Origin: Chryseobacterium ginsenosidimutans
GTDB lineage: Bacteria > Bacteroidota > Bacteroidia > Flavobacteriales > Weeksellaceae
Direction of reading: 5' to 3'
Assembly (NCBI RefSeq): GCF_024807225.1
Contig: NZ_JANUCO010000001.1
Coordinates: forward strand, 4,402,001-4,466,000
Length of the DNA: 64,000 nucleotides
The notes below the pieces were generated by a model. The model saw only the letters and a list, made by a program, of their open reading frames with translations. It was not told where the DNA came from and did not search any database. This document shows positions 44,089-52,890 of the stretch, piece by piece. The number at the start of each line of letters is the position of its first letter. Within the stretch, counting starts at the first letter, position 1. Made by a program: the position numbers and the translations under genes.

Positions 44089-44766
44089 ATGAATATCAAA
44101 GCATTTTTAATCGTATCGACTTTATTTTTCATCATTTTCTCACATGCTCAAAAATTAGAATTTAAAGCACCTGATTATGCTGCTATAGAAAGAAATATTG
44201 AGAATAAAGATTCAGAATTCTACTATCCGAATCTTTTAAGAAAATTAAAGGAAAACGACACCCTTATAACAGCAGATCAATATCGCCATCTTTATTTCGG
44301 ACAAACATTTCAAAAAAATTACAGTCCTTACAAAATAGGAAAGAAAGATGAAGAGCTGAGAAAATTCTACACAGGAAACGGTATCTCAGAAAAAGATATG
44401 CCAAGAGGAATTAAACTTTTCAGAGAAGCTTTAGAAGAAGACCCTTTGGATCTTCGTGCAATGAACTATCTCGCTTACATGTATCATATGAGTAAAGATG
44501 AAGCTATGGCTAAAAAAGTGTCTACCAATTTTCACGGTTTGCTAGAGGCAATACTTACATCCGGTGACGGCTTAAAATGTGAAACAGGTTTTCATGTCAT
44601 TTCAGTTTCTCACGAATATGTTCTGATGAATATGTTTCAGTTAGAAAATAAATCCCAGAGCTACGACGGAAAATGCGATTATCAAGCTTTTGAAAAAGAT
44701 AAATATAAAATTCCGGGAATGTATTTTGATGTGAGTAAACTTTACGGCAGAATGTTCGATAAATAA
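44089..44766 (+). CDS. DUF4919-family exported protein
   Basis: The frame is open from 44050, but ATG at 44089 begins a proper signal peptide (MNIKAFLIVSTLFFIIFSHA), giving 225 residues. The body shows the DUF4919 pattern: FKAPDYAAIERNIENKDSEF, TADQYRHLYFGQTF, SPYKIGKKDEELRKF, DPLDLRAMNYLAYMYHMSKD and CDYQAFEKDKYKIPG. The helical repeats recall TPR units. Function unknown; likely periplasmic. Confidence 0.8.
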   Translation: MNIKAFLIVSTLFFIIFSHAQKLEFKAPDYAAIERNIENKDSEFYYPNLLRKLKENDTLITADQYRHLYFGQTFQKNYSPYKIGKKDEELRKFYTGNGISEKDMPRGIKLFREALEEDPLDLRAMNYLAYMYHMSKDEAMAKKVSTNFHGLLEAILTSGDGLKCETGFHVISVSHEYVLMNMFQLENKSQSYDGKCDYQAFEKDKYKIPGMYFDVSKLYGRMFDK

Positions 44767-44803
44767 AGCTAAAAATTTAACTTAGCTTTTTAAAATCTTT
44801 ACT

Positions 44804-45409
44804 ATGACCAATAAAAACCATTGGGAAAATGTCTACGAAACCAAAAATCCGGATCAGGTAAGCTGGACTCAGAAAAAGCCTCAAACTTCATTGGATTTCA
44901 TTAATTCTTTCGGCTTAAAAAAGGATGCAAAAATTATTGACATTGGCGGTGGAGACAGCCATCTTGTGGATTTTCTTCTGCATGAAGGTTATGAAAACAT
45001 CACGGTTCTCGATATTTCTGAAAAAGCGCTGGAAAAAGCAAAAGAAAGATTAGGTGAAAAAGCAGAAAAAGTACAATGGATCGTAACGGATATTACCGAA
45101 TTTGAACCCACAGAAACGTACCATATTTGGCACGACAGAGCGGCTTTTCATTTTCTGATAACGCCGGAACAGATTTCAAAATATGTTGAAATCACAGAAA
45201 AAGCCGTGTCAAAATTCATGGTTTTAGGAACATTTTCAAAAGACGGACCGACAAAGTGCAGCGGACTGGAAATCACTCAATACGACGAAGAATCGATGAC
45301 AAAAAAATTTGAAACAAGTTTTGAAACCATCCATTGTATTACGGAAGATCACACAACTCCTTTTGATACTGTGCAGAATTTTGTGTTTTGTAGTTTTAAG
45401 AAAAAATAA
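44804..45409 (+). CDS. Class I SAM-dependent methyltransferase
   Basis: A 201-residue cytoplasmic methyltransferase: N-terminal HWENVYETKNPDQVSWTQKK, motif I AKIIDIGGGDSHLVDFLL, then NITVLDISEKALEKAKERLG (acidic residue binding the SAM ribose) and HIWHDRAAFHFLITPEQI. The early DQVSWTQ segment fits the subgroup related to thiopurine or tellurite-resistance methyltransferases. The substrate cannot be named. It ends in a terminator shared with the convergent ABC exporter gene. Confidence 0.85.
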   Translation: MTNKNHWENVYETKNPDQVSWTQKKPQTSLDFINSFGLKKDAKIIDIGGGDSHLVDFLLHEGYENITVLDISEKALEKAKERLGEKAEKVQWIVTDITEFEPTETYHIWHDRAAFHFLITPEQISKYVEITEKAVSKFMVLGTFSKDGPTKCSGLEITQYDEESMTKKFETSFETIHCITEDHTTPFDTVQNFVFCSFKKK

Positions 45410-45437
45410 AAGAGAGCCATTTCTGACTCTCTTTTTT
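45408..45437. terminator. Bidirectional terminator
   Basis: Stem AAAAGAGAG/CTCTCTTTT between the convergent methyltransferase and ABC exporter genes. Confidence 0.85.
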
Positions 45438-45457
45438 ATATAAATATTTATAGATTC

Positions 45458-47212
45458 CTAACTTTCCTCTTCCTCCAATTCCACTTCATGTCTCAACTGG
45501 GCTTTGTACAACGTAGAATAATACCCGTTTTTATCAAGAAGCTCCAGATGTTTTCCTTCTTCAACAATTTTTCCGTGCTCCATGACAATGATTTTGTCGG
45601 CTTTTTCAATCGTTGAAAGTCTGTGCGCGATAATAATTGATGTTCTGTTTTTTGTAATTTTTTCCGTCGCTCTTTGGATCAGCTTTTCACTTTCATGGTC
45701 GATGGAAGATGTGGCTTCATCCAGAATTAATATTTTCGGATCAGATAAATACGCTCTCAGGAACGACAGCAATTGTCTCTGTCCCAAAGAAATCGACGAA
45801 CCTCTTTCGCTCACCACGTAATCATAACCTCCGGGAAGACTTTCGATAAAATCATCCACTTCGATTTCTCTTGCGCCGGCTTTTATTTTCTCTAGCGTAA
45901 TGCTTTCGTCACCAAAAGCAAGATTTTCGAAAATACTTCCGTGGAACAGGAAAACATCCTGTAGAACAACTCCGATGTGGCTTCTCAGACAATAGAGTTC
46001 GTAATCTTTAAGATCAACATTATCGATTAAAATATTTCCTGAATTAATATCATACAATCTTGTAATCAAGCTGATAATGGTAGATTTTCCGGCTCCGGTT
46101 GCTCCAACAATGGCAACAGTTTCTCCGGGATTTACTTTAAAATCAATTCCTTTTAAAACTTCCTGTTTATCATCGTAGGCAAAATGCACATTTTGAAATT
46201 CAATTTTACCATCGAAATTTTCCTTAACCACTTTTCCGTTATTCGGCATCGCATAATCTTCGTCCATAACGCCCAAAACACGTTCTGCCCCTACAATTCC
46301 TCTCTGAATATTGTTAAATCTATCCGCAATCTGTCTCAAAGGACGAATCAACATAGAAATATATTGAATAAAAGCAATCACAACACCTGCGCTGATCGTA
46401 ATATAACCTCCGTAGAAAAGGATGAATCCGATAAAAAGTGAAGAAATAAGTTCAACCACAGGAAAGAATAATGAGAAGATGAAAACCGTTCTCAATAATG
46501 CGTCTTTCAAAGTAATATTAATATCATCAAATTTTTTGAACTCAGAACCTTGCCTGTTGAACACCTGAATAATCGGCATTCCCGCCAGTCTTTCCTGAAC
46601 AAAAGAGTTTTGATTGGATGTCCACGTTCTTTCGTCACCAAAAGCGGTTTTTAATCTTTTCTGGAAAAATCGTGTAATCACGACCATCAAAGGTAAAATC
46701 GCCAACGTGATATAACTTAAGTGAACATTGGTACTGAACATCATCACCAATACAAAAATGATCCTTAAAACATCCCCGAAAACCATCAGGAAACCGTCTG
46801 TATAAACCGTTGCAATCGTTTCAACATCTCCAACCGCTCTTGTTACCAATTGCCCGATCGGCGTTTTATCAAAAAATGATGTTCTGAAATATATTAATTT
46901 GCTGTAAAGTCTCTCTCTGATATCTCTGATTACATTTTGAGAAATATAATTGGAAAAATAAACCAAGAAAAAGTTTAAGACCGTTTCCGCAAACACCAAA
47001 CCTACCAAAATGTAGATGTGCTGCATCATTAAAGCCTTATCTTTTAGTTTCGTAATGTCATTATCTACAACCTGCATGGTGAGATAAGGCCTGTAAGTAG
47101 AAACCAATGCTAATATAATGGAGATGATTAAAGTAAGGATGAACCAAGAACGAAACTTCATTCCTATAAAGAACAGCCTCTTCACAATTCCCCAGGTATC
47201 TTGTTTTTTCAT
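45458..47212 (-). CDS. ABC exporter, fused membrane and ATPase domains (MsbA/MDR type)
   Basis: A half-transporter that dimerises to export lipids, drugs or peptides. The frame is open from ATG at 47254, but ATG at 47212 (MKKQDTWGIVKRLFF) is preferred and gives 584 residues. The N-terminal part has six membrane segments, with coupling-helix regions such as RTSFFDKTPIGQLVTRAVGD. The ATPase domain has Walker A GATGAGKST, Q-loop GVVLQDVFLFHGSI, signature SLGQRQLLSF, Walker B ILILDEATSSID and the H-loop in IAHRLSTI. Substrate unknown; the family includes MsbA-like lipid flippases. Confidence 0.92.
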   Translation of the reverse strand: MKKQDTWGIVKRLFFIGMKFRSWFILTLIISIILALVSTYRPYLTMQVVDNDITKLKDKALMMQHIYILVGLVFAETVLNFFLVYFSNYISQNVIRDIRERLYSKLIYFRTSFFDKTPIGQLVTRAVGDVETIATVYTDGFLMVFGDVLRIIFVLVMMFSTNVHLSYITLAILPLMVVITRFFQKRLKTAFGDERTWTSNQNSFVQERLAGMPIIQVFNRQGSEFKKFDDINITLKDALLRTVFIFSLFFPVVELISSLFIGFILFYGGYITISAGVVIAFIQYISMLIRPLRQIADRFNNIQRGIVGAERVLGVMDEDYAMPNNGKVVKENFDGKIEFQNVHFAYDDKQEVLKGIDFKVNPGETVAIVGATGAGKSTIISLITRLYDINSGNILIDNVDLKDYELYCLRSHIGVVLQDVFLFHGSIFENLAFGDESITLEKIKAGAREIEVDDFIESLPGGYDYVVSERGSSISLGQRQLLSFLRAYLSDPKILILDEATSSIDHESEKLIQRATEKITKNRTSIIIAHRLSTIEKADKIIVMEHGKIVEEGKHLELLDKNGYYSTLYKAQLRHEVELEEEES

Positions 47213-47365
47213 TGTATGAATTGAAGAAGAATTAAATTTAAAAATTCTATGCAAAAATAAGACTTTATAATTTGAAAGCCTTTACAACTTCATGAATTCC
47301 TGATGAAAAATTCAGATCGGTGTTATTTATGGTATAGATTGTTTTTTGTTTATTACAACTCATTT

Positions 47366-47398
47366 AAACCTTCAAGGTTTTGAAAACCTTGAAGGTTT
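47366..47398. repeat. CCTTCAAGG palindrome, copy 2
   Basis: Same 33-base palindrome as at 8618-8650, differing only in the centre base. It lies between the hydrolase gene end and the ABC exporter gene start, both on the minus strand. Confidence 0.75.
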
Positions 47399-47416
47399 GA
47401 TTGTAGGTCTTTACAA

Positions 47417-47453
47417 AAAAAAGAGACCAGCTCTATCTAAGCCGTCTCTTTTT
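47417..47453 (-). terminator. Terminator of the hydrolase gene
   Basis: Stem AAAAAGAGAC/GTCTCTTTTT with a 17-base loop, just past the hydrolase stop codon. Confidence 0.7.
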
Positions 47454-47473
47454 AATGCTATGAAAATTATAAA

Positions 47474-48245
47474 TTAATTTACTTTTTTCAGCCAGTTCAA
47501 AACATATCCTGCAACCTCTTCCCAATTTTTTTCTCCGGCAATGAAATGGCTTCTGCCTTCAAATATTTTAAAATCCACAATGCTATTTTTGTCTTTATAA
47601 GCTCCGGCGATTTTTCTAGAAAATTCTGCAGGGAAAATATTATCATTAGAAACCTGCAATAAACAATAATGGTTCGTGAGGTTTATTTAAATCTAATTTT
47701 GCAGAAGATTTGAATAACGGATCTTTCGCCAGTTTTCTACTTTCCGGTGCAGCCACCGTTTCGTATAATTTATCACTTTCTGCTTTAGAATAATTATTAA
47801 AAAATGCTTTATGATACCATTCTTTTGATCCTAAAAATGTAGTATTTCCTTTAAAGAAATTCACGACAGGCCAAACAATTTTTACGGTAGAAAAAGGAGC
47901 CATCACGTTTTTGGGAGGTGCACCATCGATACTTACTCCGGCAACAGCTTTCCCCATATCAATTAATTTCTGAACCATCAATCCACCGAATGAATGTCCG
48001 ATCAAGATTGGTTTTTCGGGAAGTTTATCGATAAACGCTGATAAATATTTTACTACATCATCAAAACCTACATCTTTCAAATCTGATGGGATATTCTTTT
48101 TCAATTCTTTAGGATCTCCTTTATGTCCCGGATTTGCAGGAGTATGTACAGTGTAGCCTTGAGCTTCAAAATAAGTTTTCCATTCTTTCCAGCTTGTATT
48201 GTTCACAAATAATCCATGAATTAATACGATCGTTTTTGTTTTCAT
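47474..48245 (-). pseudogene. Alpha/beta hydrolase, frame broken by one extra base
   Basis: About 256 residues when the frames 47646-48245 and 47474-47659 are joined. Features of the fold: IVLIHGLFVNNTSWKEW (oxyanion region), the nucleophile elbow GHSFGG, and near the end the catalytic-acid strand and His (EGRSHFIAGEKNWEE). Removing one base from AGAAACC at 47648-47654 gives LLFIAGSNDNIFPAEFSRK, the expected reading with Asp as the acid. As given the protein ends at FIAGF, losing the acid and His. Substrate unknown; probably a small ester or haloperoxidase-like hydrolase. Confidence 0.9.
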
Positions 48246-48331
48246 AACTTTTTATTTTTAATTGGTTTTAAATTATGGGACAAAGTTCCGCGAATTAAAT
48301 GAGGATAATTTTAACCTTGGTTAAAATCGTA

Positions 48332-48919
48332 TTACTTACCGGAAATTCTTTTTCTTATTCTGCTCAAAGATGGTCCCTGAATACCTAAATAAGAAGAAAG
48401 ATGGTACAACGGAACATTATTAAAAATATCGGGATGCTGTTTTATGAGGTCTAAATATCGTTCTTCAGGAGATTTTAAAATAAATCCTTCAATTCTCGAC
48501 ATGGTAACATTAAATGCTTCCTGCGCCAACAACCTCCCGAATTTCTCCCATCGGTGCGACTGATGATACAACGCCAGCAAATCTGTATATCGGATATAAA
48601 TAATCGAAGCATCCGTAAGAGCCTGCGTATGATAATCACAAGGAATCTGATTGATAAAACTTTTAAAAGAAACCACAAAACCATTCGCAGAATATAAGAA
48701 AACGTTCTTCTCCTCTCCCGTTTTTTCATCAATGGTATACGAACGGAAAACGCCGTCAACAATAAATCCGAAATACGTACAAACCGTTCCGCGAAGGTTA
48801 TAAAAATCTCCTTTTTTATAGCTTTTGGGCAACCAGCAATCTTGAGACAACTTGAAATCGTCTTCCGTAAGACCCGCAAAATGATTGAGCGCAAACTCCA
48901 GTTTTTCTATTTCATCCAT
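48332..48919 (-). CDS. Crp/Fnr-family transcription regulator
   Basis: A 195-residue protein with a cyclic-nucleotide-binding-like N-terminal barrel (YKKGDFYNLRGTVCTYFGFI, GVFRSYTIDEKTGEEKNVFL) and a C-terminal winged-helix region (SPEERYLDLIKQHPDIFNNVPLYHLSSYLGIQGPSLSRIRKR). The recognition helix LGIQGPSLSRIRK fits the Bacteroidota Crp/Fnr subgroup that lacks the usual cAMP-binding residues. It lies 86 bp upstream of the hydrolase gene in the same direction, so it may control that gene or itself. Confidence 0.88.
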   Translation of the reverse strand: MDEIEKLEFALNHFAGLTEDDFKLSQDCWLPKSYKKGDFYNLRGTVCTYFGFIVDGVFRSYTIDEKTGEEKNVFLYSANGFVVSFKSFINQIPCDYHTQALTDASIIYIRYTDLLALYHQSHRWEKFGRLLAQEAFNVTMSRIEGFILKSPEERYLDLIKQHPDIFNNVPLYHLSSYLGIQGPSLSRIRKRISGK

Positions 48920-48983
48920 GGTTTTAGTTTTTATTAAATTAAAAATGGTGACTTTGAAAACATCAAGCCACCATCATTTATTA

Positions 48984-49322
48984 TCATTCTTTATTGCCTA
49001 TTTCTTCGATTTCCAAAGAAGGTTTTTGGCGATTCTCTTTTATAAATTTGTTCTCAAGAAACATGTACACACCACATACTGCAGCAATAGAAATCACCCA
49101 GCTTACAAGATTAATTCCTGAAAATGCCATAAAATTAGAATCATCCAAAGAGTCAGGATCAGTAATTCCTTTATAAATACCATAAGAAAAGCCGAACAAC
49201 AGTTGAGTTCCTAAATAAACTCCAATTGCGAAAAGTCCGTAATGCCACTTCGTTTTTCTGAATTTCTCGGCAAGTCTCGCATAATATCTGTATGCAGCGA
49301 TCAAAATAAAAATGCCTATCAT
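48984..49322 (-). CDS. Small membrane protein
   Basis: Not recognised. A 112-residue protein with an N-terminal hydrophobic segment and three membrane segments in all (MIGIFILIAAYRYYARLAEK, WHYGLFAIGVYLGTQLLFGF, NLVSWVISIAAVCGVYMFLE) and a Lys/Glu-rich tail. It lies between the Crp/Fnr gene and truA on the same strand; no motif points to a function. Confidence 0.65.
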   Translation of the reverse strand: MIGIFILIAAYRYYARLAEKFRKTKWHYGLFAIGVYLGTQLLFGFSYGIYKGITDPDSLDDSNFMAFSGINLVSWVISIAAVCGVYMFLENKFIKENRQKPSLEIEEIGNKE

Positions 49323-49359
49323 AATGTTATTAGTTTTTAGTTTTATATAATTTTTCTAA

Positions 49360-50094
49360 TTAATCAAATTCATAGCCCACATCCACCAAATACAACCCAT
49401 GAGCCGGTGCAGAAGTTCCTGCCGAATTGCGGTGTTTATCTTCAATCACTTTTCGTAAATCTTCAGGCTTTATTTTTCCCGAACCCACTTCTATCATTGT
49501 TCCGACAATTGCTCTTACCATATTTCTCAGGAAACGGTTTGCAGAAACGGTAAACTTCAATTCACTTCCGTTTTGCTCCCATTCTGCTTTGTACATTTTG
49601 CAGATATTGGTTTTGTTATCGGTTTTTAACTTGGCAAAACTTGTAAAATCATCATATTCAAACAAGATTTTACAGGCTTCATTCATTTTATCAATATCCA
49701 GATGCTTTCTCCAGTGTTGCCACGCAGATTCTGTGGTGAAAGGATTTTTTTCTAATGTAATATAATACTCATATGTTCTGAAAGTTGCATCAAAACGGGC
49801 ATGAAAATCATCCTTCACTTGAAAAATTCTTTTAATTGAAATATCAGGCGGAAGAAAACGGTTTAGTCTATTCGGTAGATGATCATCCAAAACTTTTTCG
49901 GTATCAAAATGAGCGAAAATTTTCTTCGCATGAACTCCCGTATCTGTCCTTCCCGCGCCGGTTGTTTTAATTTCTTCTCTTAAAATAGTTGACAGCGCTT
50001 TTTCCAGTTCTTCCTGTACGGAAATGGCATCCGGCTGGATCTGATAGCCAAAATAGTTTTTACCGTTGTAAGAAAATTCAATAAAATATCTCAA
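49360..50094 (-). CDS. truA: tRNA pseudouridine(38-40) synthase
   Basis: Modifies uridines 38-40 in the tRNA anticodon arm. The 244-residue protein begins MRYFIEFSYNGKNYFGYQIQ and has the catalytic motif GAGRTDTGVHAKK (Asp in TDTG). It continues with DFHARFDATFRTYEYYI, FTVSANRFLRNMVRAIVGTM and the ending SAGTSAPAHGLYLVDVGYEF, all TruA features. Full length and intact. It is divergent from lpxK, with 131 bp between the starts. Confidence 0.96.
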   Translation of the reverse strand: MRYFIEFSYNGKNYFGYQIQPDAISVQEELEKALSTILREEIKTTGAGRTDTGVHAKKIFAHFDTEKVLDDHLPNRLNRFLPPDISIKRIFQVKDDFHARFDATFRTYEYYITLEKNPFTTESAWQHWRKHLDIDKMNEACKILFEYDDFTSFAKLKTDNKTNICKMYKAEWEQNGSELKFTVSANRFLRNMVRAIVGTMIEVGSGKIKPEDLRKVIEDKHRNSAGTSAPAHGLYLVDVGYEFD

Positions 50095-50225
50095 TGTAAT
50101 AATATAACTCTACAAAAATACTTTAATTTAATAATAATCAGGAATAGAATTTTTAAAATAAATATTGAAAAGTCACTGTTAATAATGAAGTAATTCCTTC
50201 TGAAAATTCCTATTTTTGCAAACGT

Positions 50226-51248
50226 ATGAAAAGATGGTACCTCTATCCTTTTTCCCTCGGCTATCATATGGTAACGGGTATCCGAAACACGATGTATGAT
50301 CTGGGAATTTTTAAATCTACGAAATTCAAAACTCCGATAATCTGTGTCGGAAACCTTTCTGTGGGCGGAAGCGGAAAATCACCGATGGTGATGTATCTTG
50401 CGCAGTTTTTGGCAAAACATTACAGAACGGGCGTACTTTCCCGAGGTTACGGAAGATTGTCGAAAGGATATGCTGTAACGAACTATGATAGCAACTACAA
50501 AATGGTGGGCGATGAAGCCATGCAATTGTTTGAACGTTTCAAAAATCGTTTTGTGATCGCGGTTTCCGAAGAAAGAGTTCCCGGAGCAAAAAAAGTAATC
50601 GAAGATATGGATCTTGATGTTTTGGTCTTGGATGATGCGATGCAGCACAGAGCCATAAAACCGGGATTCAATATTTTGATGACCGATTTTAATGATCCTT
50701 ATTTTAAAGATCATCTTCTTCCGGCGGGAGATTTAAGAGAATCAAGAGCGGGATCAGGAAGAGCAGATATCATCATGGTGAGCAAATGTCCGGATGAACT
50801 GACTGATGAAACCAAACAATATTATGTTTCGAGGATAAGACCGGATCGTACCCAGAAAGTATTCTTTTCATCCATCGGATATGACGAAAATGTCTACGGA
50901 AAAGAAAAAATACTTCCCGACAACAACCTGAATTATTACGACATCCTTCTGATTACGGGAATCGCCAATCCGAAACCTTTGTTGGCGCATCTGGCAAAAT
51001 TCTCGCAGCGCGTTAAGCATTTAAAGTTTAGGGATCATCATAATTTTACGGAAGATGATATTAAAAAAATCATTGCTGAATACAAAAAACTGGGCGAATA
51101 TAAATTAATCTTAACAACAGAAAAAGATTATGTCCGTTTAAAAAGCTTTGATTATCTTAGAGACATTGTTTACTACTGGCCTATTAATGTGATCATTGAT
51201 AAAAAGGAAGAATTCAATCAAATCATCTTAGATTATGTTAGAAAATAG
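50226..51248 (+). CDS. lpxK: Tetraacyldisaccharide 4'-kinase
   Basis: Phosphorylates lipid A precursor at the 4' position at the inner face of the inner membrane. The 340-residue protein has an N-terminal hydrophobic stretch (MKRWYLYPFSLGYHMVTGIR). The P-loop sits in IICVGNLSVGGSGKSPM (residues about 38-54). Further LpxK segments are YRTGVLSRGYGRLSKGY, VGDEAMQLFERF, LVLDDAMQHRAIKPGF and LTTEKDYVRLKS. Its end overlaps the start of the next gene by 14 bp, which indicates an operon. Confidence 0.96.
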   Translation: MKRWYLYPFSLGYHMVTGIRNTMYDLGIFKSTKFKTPIICVGNLSVGGSGKSPMVMYLAQFLAKHYRTGVLSRGYGRLSKGYAVTNYDSNYKMVGDEAMQLFERFKNRFVIAVSEERVPGAKKVIEDMDLDVLVLDDAMQHRAIKPGFNILMTDFNDPYFKDHLLPAGDLRESRAGSGRADIIMVSKCPDELTDETKQYYVSRIRPDRTQKVFFSSIGYDENVYGKEKILPDNNLNYYDILLITGIANPKPLLAHLAKFSQRVKHLKFRDHHNFTEDDIKKIIAEYKKLGEYKLILTTEKDYVRLKSFDYLRDIVYYWPINVIIDKKEEFNQIILDYVRK

Positions 51249-52050
51249 CAAGCAGACTGCAGAGTTTATAAAAAACATTATTAAAGAAACACCCGATTTC
51301 GCGATCGTTTTAGGATCGGGATTGGGAAAATTACAGGAAGAAGTTGAAGCAATCCACACGTTGGAATATTCTGAAATTCCGAATTTCCCTCAAACTACAG
51401 TTGCAGGTCACGGCGGAAAACTGATTTATGGGATTCTGGAAGGCAAAAAAGTACTAATGATGAGCGGTCGTTTTCATTATTATGAAGGTCATTCTATGGA
51501 AACCGTCGTTTTTCCGATCAGGGTTTTTCATTTATTAGGAATTAAAAATTTAATTCTTTCCAACGCTTCCGGCGGAATCAACAAAAGCTACAGCATTGCA
51601 GATATTGCTATCGTAAAAGATCACATCAACATGATGCCCGAACATCCGCTTCGTGGCAAAAACATTGATGAATTGGGACCTCGTTTCGTTGATATGAGCG
51701 AACCTTACAACAAAAAGATGATTTCCGTTGCCGAAAAAGTAGCTTCAGAAAATAATATCAAAATCCATCAGGGGACTTATGTCGCCTTACAAGGACCAAC
51801 TTTTGAAACTCCCGCAGAATACGGAATGATAAAAGCCATCGGCGGTGATATGGTCGGAATGAGTACCGTTCCCGAAGTTATCGTTGCCAAACATATGGGA
51901 ATGGATGTTTTCTGTATTTCGATTATTACAGATTTAGGCGGTCCGGATATTGCCCATTCCGTTTCTCACGAAGAAGTTTTGAATGCCGCGAATACAGCGA
52001 TGCCGAATGTGATTACGGTGGTGAAAGGCTTGGTGAAGAATTACTCTTAA
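51235..52050 (+). CDS. punA: Purine-nucleoside phosphorylase
   Basis: Splits purine nucleosides to base and ribose 1-phosphate in purine salvage. The 271-residue protein is a trimeric class I type (PNP/MTAP family): DFAIVLGSGLGKLQEEVEAI, TTVAGHGGKLIYGILEGKKV, LMMSGRFHYYEGHSMETVVF, LILSNASGGINKSYSIADI, GTYVALQGPTFETPAEYGMI and GGDMVGMSTVPEVIVAKHMG. It starts inside the end of lpxK. The symbol follows common usage for this type. Confidence 0.94.
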   Translation: MLENSKQTAEFIKNIIKETPDFAIVLGSGLGKLQEEVEAIHTLEYSEIPNFPQTTVAGHGGKLIYGILEGKKVLMMSGRFHYYEGHSMETVVFPIRVFHLLGIKNLILSNASGGINKSYSIADIAIVKDHINMMPEHPLRGKNIDELGPRFVDMSEPYNKKMISVAEKVASENNIKIHQGTYVALQGPTFETPAEYGMIKAIGGDMVGMSTVPEVIVAKHMGMDVFCISIITDLGGPDIAHSVSHEEVLNAANTAMPNVITVVKGLVKNYS

Positions 52051-52250
52051 AATTTTACTTTATTTAATCTTTATTTTTTTAAACTTAAAATAATTAATAC
52101 AACTATCTTTTGTCCCTTTTCTCGTTGAAAATAATATTTGAATTTCAGTTTAATAGAATTCTTCAATCTCATAAATTTTTCCTAATTGATCAAAAATCAA
52201 CCTCCAATTGTATTTCATTGTTTAGATTTGTATAAAATGAAATTGAAAAA

Positions 52251-52766
52251 ATGAGAAAATTACTATTATTATTTATGATCGGAGTTTTTGGATTAGGTTG
52301 TTCACAACAGACTCCAAAAGTTCTTAAAACAAGTTTTTCCAAAGAAGCATTAAGCCAAAAACTGGAAAATGAAGAAGGAAAAAGCATTACTATTCAGCAA
52401 ATTTTAGATCAGCATAAAGGAAAAGTTTTGGTGATTGATTTTTGGGCAGGTTGGTGCAGAGATTGTCTGAAAGCACTTCCAAAAGCTAAAGAATTAGAAG
52501 AAAGCAACAAGAATATTGATTTTGTATTCTTGTCATTAGATCGCTCAAAAGAAGGTTTTGATAAAAGTCTGGAAAAATTCGAAATGAAAGACAAAGAAAA
52601 TTATTGGTTCGCTTCCGGTTGGAAAAATGACTTCAATAATTATGTTGACCTTAACTGGATTCCAAGATATATGGTGATCGATCAAAAATCTACCATTGCA
52701 AAATATTATGCTATTTCACCGGAAGATCCTGAAATTCAAACAACAATTGATAAACTTTTGAATTAA
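52251..52766 (+). CDS. TlpA-like thiol-disulfide lipoprotein
   Basis: A 171-residue lipoprotein (signal then GLGCS, Cys17) with one thioredoxin-like domain. The active-site motif is WAGWCRDCLKALPKAKEL (CxxC as CRDC), preceded by GKVLVIDFW and followed by IDFVFLSLDRSKEGFDK and the cis-Pro strand NWIPRYMVIDQ. It is expected to face the periplasm and reduce or isomerise disulfides of envelope proteins or c-type cytochromes. It lies 200 bp after the nucleoside phosphorylase gene. Confidence 0.87.
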   Translation: MRKLLLLFMIGVFGLGCSQQTPKVLKTSFSKEALSQKLENEEGKSITIQQILDQHKGKVLVIDFWAGWCRDCLKALPKAKELEESNKNIDFVFLSLDRSKEGFDKSLEKFEMKDKENYWFASGWKNDFNNYVDLNWIPRYMVIDQKSTIAKYYAISPEDPEIQTTIDKLLN

Positions 52767-52890
52767 TTTTTTACTGCAAAGTAAAACAATGTTCATTTTT
52801 AATCTTATAAATCTTTGTCTATCCTTGCGATTAAAATAATTAAAGACAAAACAAAATAATTAAAAATACAAGAATCCATATCTTTGTGAT

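Noticed and set aside
48475..48894. Second minus-strand frame overlapping the Crp/Fnr gene
   Set aside because: Arg-rich, unlike a real protein here, and lies wholly inside the Crp/Fnr coding sequence in another frame.
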